Of a stretch of DNA of 64,000 bases, positions 58,214 to 64,000 are shown piece after piece. The position numbers and the translations under genes are program-made. The notes beneath the pieces were generated by a model. That model searched no databases. It was not told where the DNA came from and was given only the letters and a program-made list of their open reading frames with translations. This DNA comes from Typha latifolia (taxonomy: Eukaryota; Streptophyta; Magnoliopsida; Poales; Typhaceae): positions 1,253,209 through 1,317,208 of the forward strand of contig CM034100.1 of NCBI GenBank assembly GCA_019914945.1. The letters are read 5' to 3'. Numbering within the stretch: the stretch's first letter is position 1; the number at the start of each line of letters is the position of its first letter.

Positions 58214-61200
58214 GGCTGGATTTGGCCTGGGAAACTCCGATTGGGTTGGAGGACGGCGATAGCTTTCTCTTGTGAAGGGGGTAGGGGATGAAGCGCAGAA
58301 GGGGTTTTCAAGTCTTTGAAGTCAGTTGAGTTTGTCTCGTAGTTTGGGGAGTTGCTTGGTGAGTTTTAAATATTATTGGAGTTTAAAGTTCCCATTAATT
58401 AGTTAATTATAGCTAAATAACTAAATAAGTAAATAACTCTCACCAAATTCGCAAACGTTATATATAAATATATACTCTTTTTTTATCATGACAAGGTTGT
58501 GACCAATGTTTTGGGGACAGTATGAGAGACACTTAGCATTAAAGTTGGGAGAATTAGTTGGAGTGGGGTTTGCGCCTTTTATATGGCTTGCATTAAGACT
58601 AAGGCACGGGTGGTTGTGGGAGAAGAACAATGGCCACTAAAATATCCCTGATGCGATTGGAGGAGTGAGGGGGCGGTTAAACTATTTTGGAACGAGAAAA
58701 TTATAGACATTGGGTGATGACGTGGCACAAAGACGAGTAATGCTTAGATGTTGTCATGTTGTTCATTTTGCAAGATGTTTATAATATATCTGGAATTCTG
58801 GATATGTTTATGTAATGAACATGGATGTGTTGGTGAGATCCACCTCATGTGTTAGTATTTTAATCTAATTAAGATTTAAATTAACTATAGATGTTTACTC
58901 AAAAAAAAAACATAAAGATGTAATTTTATATTCCTAACTAAGGGATTCATCCCAGCTAAGTCAAATACCACCTCATTGTTTTCTTCCTTAACTAAGAAAA
59001 GATTATTATTTTTTTTAAAACTCTACCCAAAATGATCGCGATGTTTTTGAGACATTAAACTTAAAAATAAAAATTGACCTAAAATAGAAAAAATCAAATG
59101 GCAAATATCTATAGGATAGAATATTCGTAAAAGAATAATAAAAAGTAAAATGTAAGTTATTTATGATAAATTCTTTTTTTTTTCTTCTCTTAAATTTGAT
59201 TGAAGGATCTATTACCGCTTTGATGTGAGCATTTCTTTCTCGAAGACTTCTAAATGCTAACAACTTATGTTTGATGTTTAGCAAATCACATTTCTTATTA
59301 AATATTTGACTCTGAAATTAAAGAAAAAGAAGGCAAACAATGTCAAATTGTGTGAAGAATTAGCCCAGCCTTTCAGCCTCCAAACATTTCCTCTATATAA
59401 AGCTAGTATGATATTCCACGAGTACATCTTTTTTCTGTAAATTTTCCAAATACATTTCCCAAGGAGCACCATAAGCTACAGCATAGTTCATCAATGGCTT
59501 TGAGCCTTTGTATTTTTCTTTTCTCTAGATCCCCATCAGCAGAGAGGGAGGTGAAAAGGTAGTCATATTTATGTCAAGCGCACACTGCAAAGCATGACAA
59601 AGAATGGTATGAGAATTACACATCTCAACTTCTTAATACGAAAGGAAATTCTATCTTCATAGAAGAACAACAAGAATATGAATAGTTTAGTCAAACATTA
59701 CCAATTGTGATGTATAGTATGCAATAGAGGTGTAATTTAGATCGGCATACCAAGAAGCTGCATAGCATATACCGTAAGCATGTCCATAACTAAGTCTTAC
59801 CCTACTCCACTAGTCTCAAATCAAGTGCAGCTTTTCAAAGTAAACAGCTTAGTGAAAATTTTGGTTCTTTGGTTCTCTTAATCTACCATATGAGCAAGAG
59901 TAAACAGCTTTTCAAAGCCAAAGCATAGTTCTCTTCTCACTGTCTCTTGGAACCCAGTTGAATTAGGAAAATCGTTACCCCTAATGTTCAGTGGGACAAC
60001 AATTTTTCAGAAGATCGATAATGCTTACGCTCTGGATCTACTGAAATATAATGTCATAAACAAACAAATTGTGAACATATATAAGCATAATGTATAAGCA
60101 TACAGTAATAGTATATAGTTTTCCGTTAAATAGCTTAATTTTTGTGTCTAGGAGCCACTCCTAAATAACGAAAGATCAAATTGAAATTTTCTTATGTTCA
60201 ACCAGAATACAGCAGAGTAGCACATGACAAAGAAAATCCTCTTACCACTTACCAAGAGCTACGTAACCAAGATGGCTTAGCATTATGTCCCAAGGATCAT
60301 TCTTTTGGTGCTCAATTGAATACAGTCCCTGAAGCCATGACTCATTATTTAATATTCTACACAACTATCTAACAAGCACAAGGCAACTTGTTCCTGTGCC
60401 ATAACATCTCCAAAAAATTTAGAATTTGCAAGTAGTAATCTAAATTTGTAGAATGGATAGCTCGAGCTCCTGATTTATACAGATGTATTAGCCTTTATGT
60501 CATGGTCAGAAACTCAAGGTATTAATATTATTAAACAATAGAAAAGGATCCCAGATAGCCCAGTTGTGGACAACAACAAACAACGCAAATTAAGAGAAGG
60601 TGCTTATATAGAGGATAAATCAACCTGACGAGTTTTAAACAGTAAGAGACTAGTAACCTCTTTGCACAATCCTCAATATACTAATAGAATTGGTAGAGAA
60701 ACATTAGTAAAGAACACATAAATTGTTCTAAGTATAATATTGATAATTACTGAGTGAAACACACACATTACTTTTAAAATAAGCATATTTTAGATTACAC
60801 ATAAGTAATAGATACAATGAAATGTTTCCTGAGAAGAGTTAAGTATTACAGTTATGAAACAATTTTATGTACCAGAATGACAAAAATTGACAAAGAAGAG
60901 TTTAGGTGACTACTTCTAGTGGATACAATTCATGATATGCTTCACTTGATAATGTTTTGTCGCGATGTGTGCTAACATCGTTCTGCTTTCTAAGGTTATA
61001 CAAGATTAGAGAGATAAATATTGATTTTTGCAATATGAAAGTAATCCACCTTGTTTGTTCATAATTTCATTATTTCATATGAGCAAGATTACAGGAAAAT
61101 AGATGTGCATTCACCAGGAATAATGATTTGTAGCACTGTAAGCTAACTATTTTCATGACTATTAAATGATTAACTACTAATATTCAAAAAGATTTAAATC

Positions 61201-61218
61201 AGACCTGACACAGAGGCT
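58214..61218. other. Intergenic, 3.0 kb
   Basis: Holds the promoter of the ZIP gene at its left and the 3' flank of SGF11 at its right. The middle is AT-rich with no supported gene; ORFs such as 59015-59284 are Lys/Phe-rich translations of AT-rich DNA. Confidence 0.45.
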
Positions 61219-62068
61219 TCATGACTCCTCAAATGTGTAGTCAGCATACTCCTCTCCAACACCACCACTGGTGCCATTAGGAACCCTATGAGTGTTTATT
61301 GCATTGGAGTAAGGTGCATAGACAGAAACTGGACTGCCACGAGAATGCCTGTTCCGTGCAATTGTACTGCTTCTTGTAGCCTTTGCACGAGCCTTTCTAC
61401 CCTGTAATGTGAAGAAATCACAGCAAAAGGCTAATTGCATCATTAGATTCTAACAGACTGGTATAGAAAATCAAAATTATACTCCTCACAACAGTGATTT
61501 TTCTAACTAATACAGCAAATGAGTAAACCATTAAAGTATTCTTTCATCAATATCCTTTGAAGGGTAGCCAAATCATAACAACCCACCTTTCCCATGCATT
61601 TCTCCAAGTGAGGAGCAAACCTTCCGGCCACGATCGGCCGCCCACAATTCATGCACTCAAAAATCTCACTAGCAATTGCCGGATGAGTCTGGCCAAATAT
61701 GTCAACTACATTCTTGCTATTCGATTCGCCACTATTGCTAGGATCTGTAACTCGTGCCTGAACCGAAAGCCTCAACTCCTCTTCCTCCTCTTCGAGATTT
61801 CTATCAAGGCCCAATCTTGCTATCCGGTGACACTCCGATGCCACATCCACAATAATGGAATCAAGAAGGTCCTCAAAACAATGCGAAGCAAGCTGCACAA
61901 TAGGCCACAATGAGAAACCCTAGTTAGCACAAACAATCTCGACGGATCATCACAAATTCATCTTAAAAAACACAAATTTAGAGAGATTACAGATAGAATC
62001 AAAAGATTACAAACACATTAGCTCACCTGAGATCGAGGAGTTAAGTTGCCATCATTGGTTGATGACAT
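61219..62068 (-). CDS. SGF11: SAGA-associated factor 11 (SGF11)
   Basis: A subunit of the SAGA histone H2B deubiquitination module, where it anchors and activates the UBP22/Ubp8-type protease in the nucleus. Exons on the minus strand are 62068-62027, 61892-61587 and 61401-61219, giving 176 residues, near the 180 or so of Arabidopsis SGF11. An N-terminal helix (about 15-45: SHCFEDLLDSIIVDVASEC) is the part that in yeast packs against Ubp8 and Sus1/ENY2. The single zinc finger is CMNCGRPIVAGRFAPHLEKC with Cys94, Cys97, His109 and Cys113, followed by the basic GKGRKARAKATRSS that binds nucleosome in yeast. The remaining 40 residues are poorly conserved. A 5'UTR intron at about 62137-62304 is suggested by good splice sites. 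Another SAGA candidate, the ADA3-like gene, lies in this window. Confidence 0.93.
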
Positions 62069-63832
62069 TTTTTGGATCAGGGGATTCAAACTATCGATCA
62101 GAGCTATCAAAAAACTTTTGTTTCCTCTCCTAGTCCTGTCAAAAGAAAACAATACGTCGATAAGCAAACATGTACAAGTGAATGGGATCGTGTGATAGTT
62201 TTTACCAATTACGGCATCCAACGAGGTGGAGAATCGGAATGAATCAAGTTGGGTGGTGTGATTTTAGAATGGATTGGATAGGTCGGATCAAACCTTTTCT
62301 TTACTTCGAACTGGAGAATCGAGCTAGGGTTGGATAGAGAGATTGGGAAATTTTTGCGGGTGCGCGAGGAACTTCCGAAGAGGATGCTTCTAAACGATTT
62401 GCGCGAGGGAGGGAGGGGCGCCAGTTAGGACTCGAACTCAGCTCGATCTAAGAATAGTAGGTCGGTTTAGTTTTTTTTTCAAAAAAAATTACATTTAAAA
62501 CTATTATTTTTTTATTATATTTGATCAAACTAGATATTAAATTTGAAGATAATTATTAGATAAAAAATTGTAAAGAATTAGATAAGTTTTATAACACATC
62601 TAAATACTAAGATAAATATATATTTATCAAATATTCACGATCTAAAATTTAATATTATTTTAAATATATTAAAAATGTATTAAATTTTGTATAATTTTAT
62701 TTCAAATGAGTATCTTTCAAATTTGACATCTGATTTACTCAAATATAATTAAAAAAAATTAATTTTAATTTAAATATAATTATAAGGGGGTAAAGTTACA
62801 TAAATAGAGGTAAAACATAATTTAAAAAATTAAAAATATAATTTCCCCTCGTCATCGAAGTCGGCTTCCTCATCTCTTTGGCTCATCATCCTCCAAGTTG
62901 AGCAATATCCATGAAGATAATTGAAGACATTGGCATCATTCTCTCTGAATTTTAATCCTTCTCCCTTCCTCACATTTACCGTCAATGTAATCAGACGACG
63001 AATTGCCTTGTCGTTACTGGCCATTTAGGTGCTTCCATTCTTTTTGGAACTCCCATGCTTCCAGACAGTCTATTCTAAGGGCAGAAATAATCTCTTTAAT
63101 AATGTTTCTTTTTAAGATTTTATGCCTTATAATTTCAGTATCTTACAAAAAAAACACATACACACTAGATAGGTGGCATACTGATGGATTCACACATACA
63201 AAGATCCCAATAATCTTCTGCTATGACAAAACGCCTGGATATTGCTCACGTCAAAATAGAAATCTGGAAGCACAGTCATGTGTGGTCGACCATCCGCAAC
63301 TGTCTAGAGATACCCAATATAGATGAATGTATGGATTGCTACAATGACAAGGGAATTTGATCCTCATCTCAATTGGATCTGGGGGGAGCCACACCAAGGC
63401 AACCACCAAAACCTGCAATATGAGAACTGCCAGGTTATGACTTATGAACAATTATTTGATACTCCAACATCGCATCATCTCACATTGGATAAGACTTGAC
63501 TAAAATCCAACCACCTGGCGCCAATTTTAATCTGAATCAAATGCTCCCCAAGCCACTCATCATCAAATCAAATAAATTGACATAAAATCATCAGAGAAGA
63601 ACCAGCAACTAGAAGCCCATGCAGGAAGAAACAAATCGCCGAAAAGAATGTGCTTCTGAATGATAGTAAATGATGAACATTGGTTGAAGGAGGAATCATG
63701 TTACATTAGAACCAACAAACATGTAAAGATCATTACATCCTAAACCGACAGAAGCAAGAGGGTTTCTCATGTATTTAGCAATCATGCCTGACCAGAACAA
63801 CCATGATTAACTGTTCCTTTCCAGCCGAATGG
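62069..63832. other. SGF11 leader/promoter and neighbouring 3' flank
   Basis: 62069-62400 holds the SGF11 leader with a probable leader intron (62137-62304) and a telo-box-like TAGGGTT at 62325-62331 (AACCCTA on the coding strand). 62470-62830 is very AT-rich. A 64-codon minus-strand ORF at 62830-63024 is not recognisable. The rest is probably the 3'UTR of the gene at the right edge. Confidence 0.45.
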
Positions 63833-63955
63833 TTAGGAGCTTCCAGTTTTATCACCTTTCAATGCTCCAGAGGAGGAAGGTTCACCAGCAGAATCAGGAG
63901 AAGCAGCACCAGGCACTGGCTCTTTCTTCAAAGATGTTGGCATTCCTGAAATTTC
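63833..63955 (-). CDS. Terminal exon of an unidentified gene, cut by the window edge
   Basis: On the minus strand an acceptor (TGTGCAG|GAAATT) at 63956 opens a 41-codon frame encoding EISGMPTSLKKEPVPG, a Ser/Ala/Pro/Gly-rich stretch, and a KGDKTGSS end, then TAA at 63833-63835. The composition suits a disordered C-terminal tail. The upstream exons lie beyond 64000, so I cannot name the product, and the incoming phase is assumed. Confidence 0.5.
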   Translation of the reverse strand, partial: EISGMPTSLKKEPVPGAASPDSAGEPSSSGALKGDKTGSS

Positions 63956-64000
63956 CTGCACATTTCTTTCATACGTCAGTTCATAAGAGGGAAGATAAAC

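Noticed and set aside
57728..58291. 187-residue plus-strand ORF, Gly/Glu-rich
   Set aside because: Antisense shadow of the GC-rich first exon of the ZIP transporter.
62830..63024. 64-residue minus-strand ORF (MASNDKAIRRL...)
   Set aside because: No recognisable family, flanked by AT-rich DNA, and no splice or promoter context; could be chance.
1..64000. tRNA, rRNA or known miRNA genes
   Set aside because: Scanning for TTCGA-type T-loops with matching stems and for familiar plant miRNA sequences turned up nothing convincing; a tRNAscan-SE and small-RNA mapping would be decisive.

Overview
This window is nuclear DNA of a flowering plant. Genes are split by many GT-AG introns, intergenic DNA and introns are AT-rich, and the families include chlorophyll synthase, an R2R3 MYB, a CHUP1-like protein and a receptor-like protein. 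The first or only exons of several genes (MYB, MAPKKK, pyruvate decarboxylase, ZIP transporter) are far more GC-rich than their surroundings. This 5' GC bias points to a monocot, probably not a typical grass, but that is an inference and I cannot name the species. Gene density is about one per 5 kb and the region looks like ordinary euchromatin.

Layout, left to right: NUP50-like nucleoporin (-, 1846-3198, with a 1.8 kb 5'UTR intron); chlorophyll synthase (+, 5991-10084, 15 exons); clade-B PP2C with a MAPK-docking motif (+, 12256-14502); intronless MAPKKK17/18-type kinase (+, 15964-17292); RanBP1 (+, 17720-21279); a 1291-residue protein whose C-terminal part resembles the SAGA subunit ADA3 (+, 25209-34152, 15 coding exons); a broken calmodulin-like pseudogene (-, 36581-37003); R2R3 MYB of the MYB44/73/77 type (-, 37551-38285); pyruvate decarboxylase (-, 41050-43293); CHUP1/IPGA1-like protein (+, 46502-48400); intronless LRR receptor-like protein (+, 51443-54775); ZIP6-like metal transporter (-, 55918-58213); SGF11, the SAGA deubiquitinase-module zinc finger protein (-, 61219-62068); and the last exon of an unidentified gene at the right edge (-, 63833-63955). 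Exon junctions were placed by eye from GT/AG sites and reading-frame continuity; in each complete model the exons sum to a whole number of codons.

Functional groupings: NUP50 and RanBP1 both carry a Ran-binding domain and act in nuclear transport. A MAPKKK lies directly beside a PP2C of the class that inactivates MAP kinases. Two proteins assigned to the SAGA coactivator, ADA3-like and SGF11, lie about 27 kb apart. Promoters carry readable signals: Site II/telo-box elements before RanBP1, a G-box just upstream of the MAPKKK TATA box, and anaerobic-response cores before pyruvate decarboxylase. I found no prokaryote-like system, CRISPR array, tRNA or rRNA gene, and no intact autonomous transposon. 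Mobile DNA is limited to small MITE-like candidates, one of them in an intron of the ADA3-like gene. I do not see a clearly undescribed biological system; the best leads are the ADA3-like gene, the MAPKKK/PP2C pair and the calmodulin-like pseudogene.
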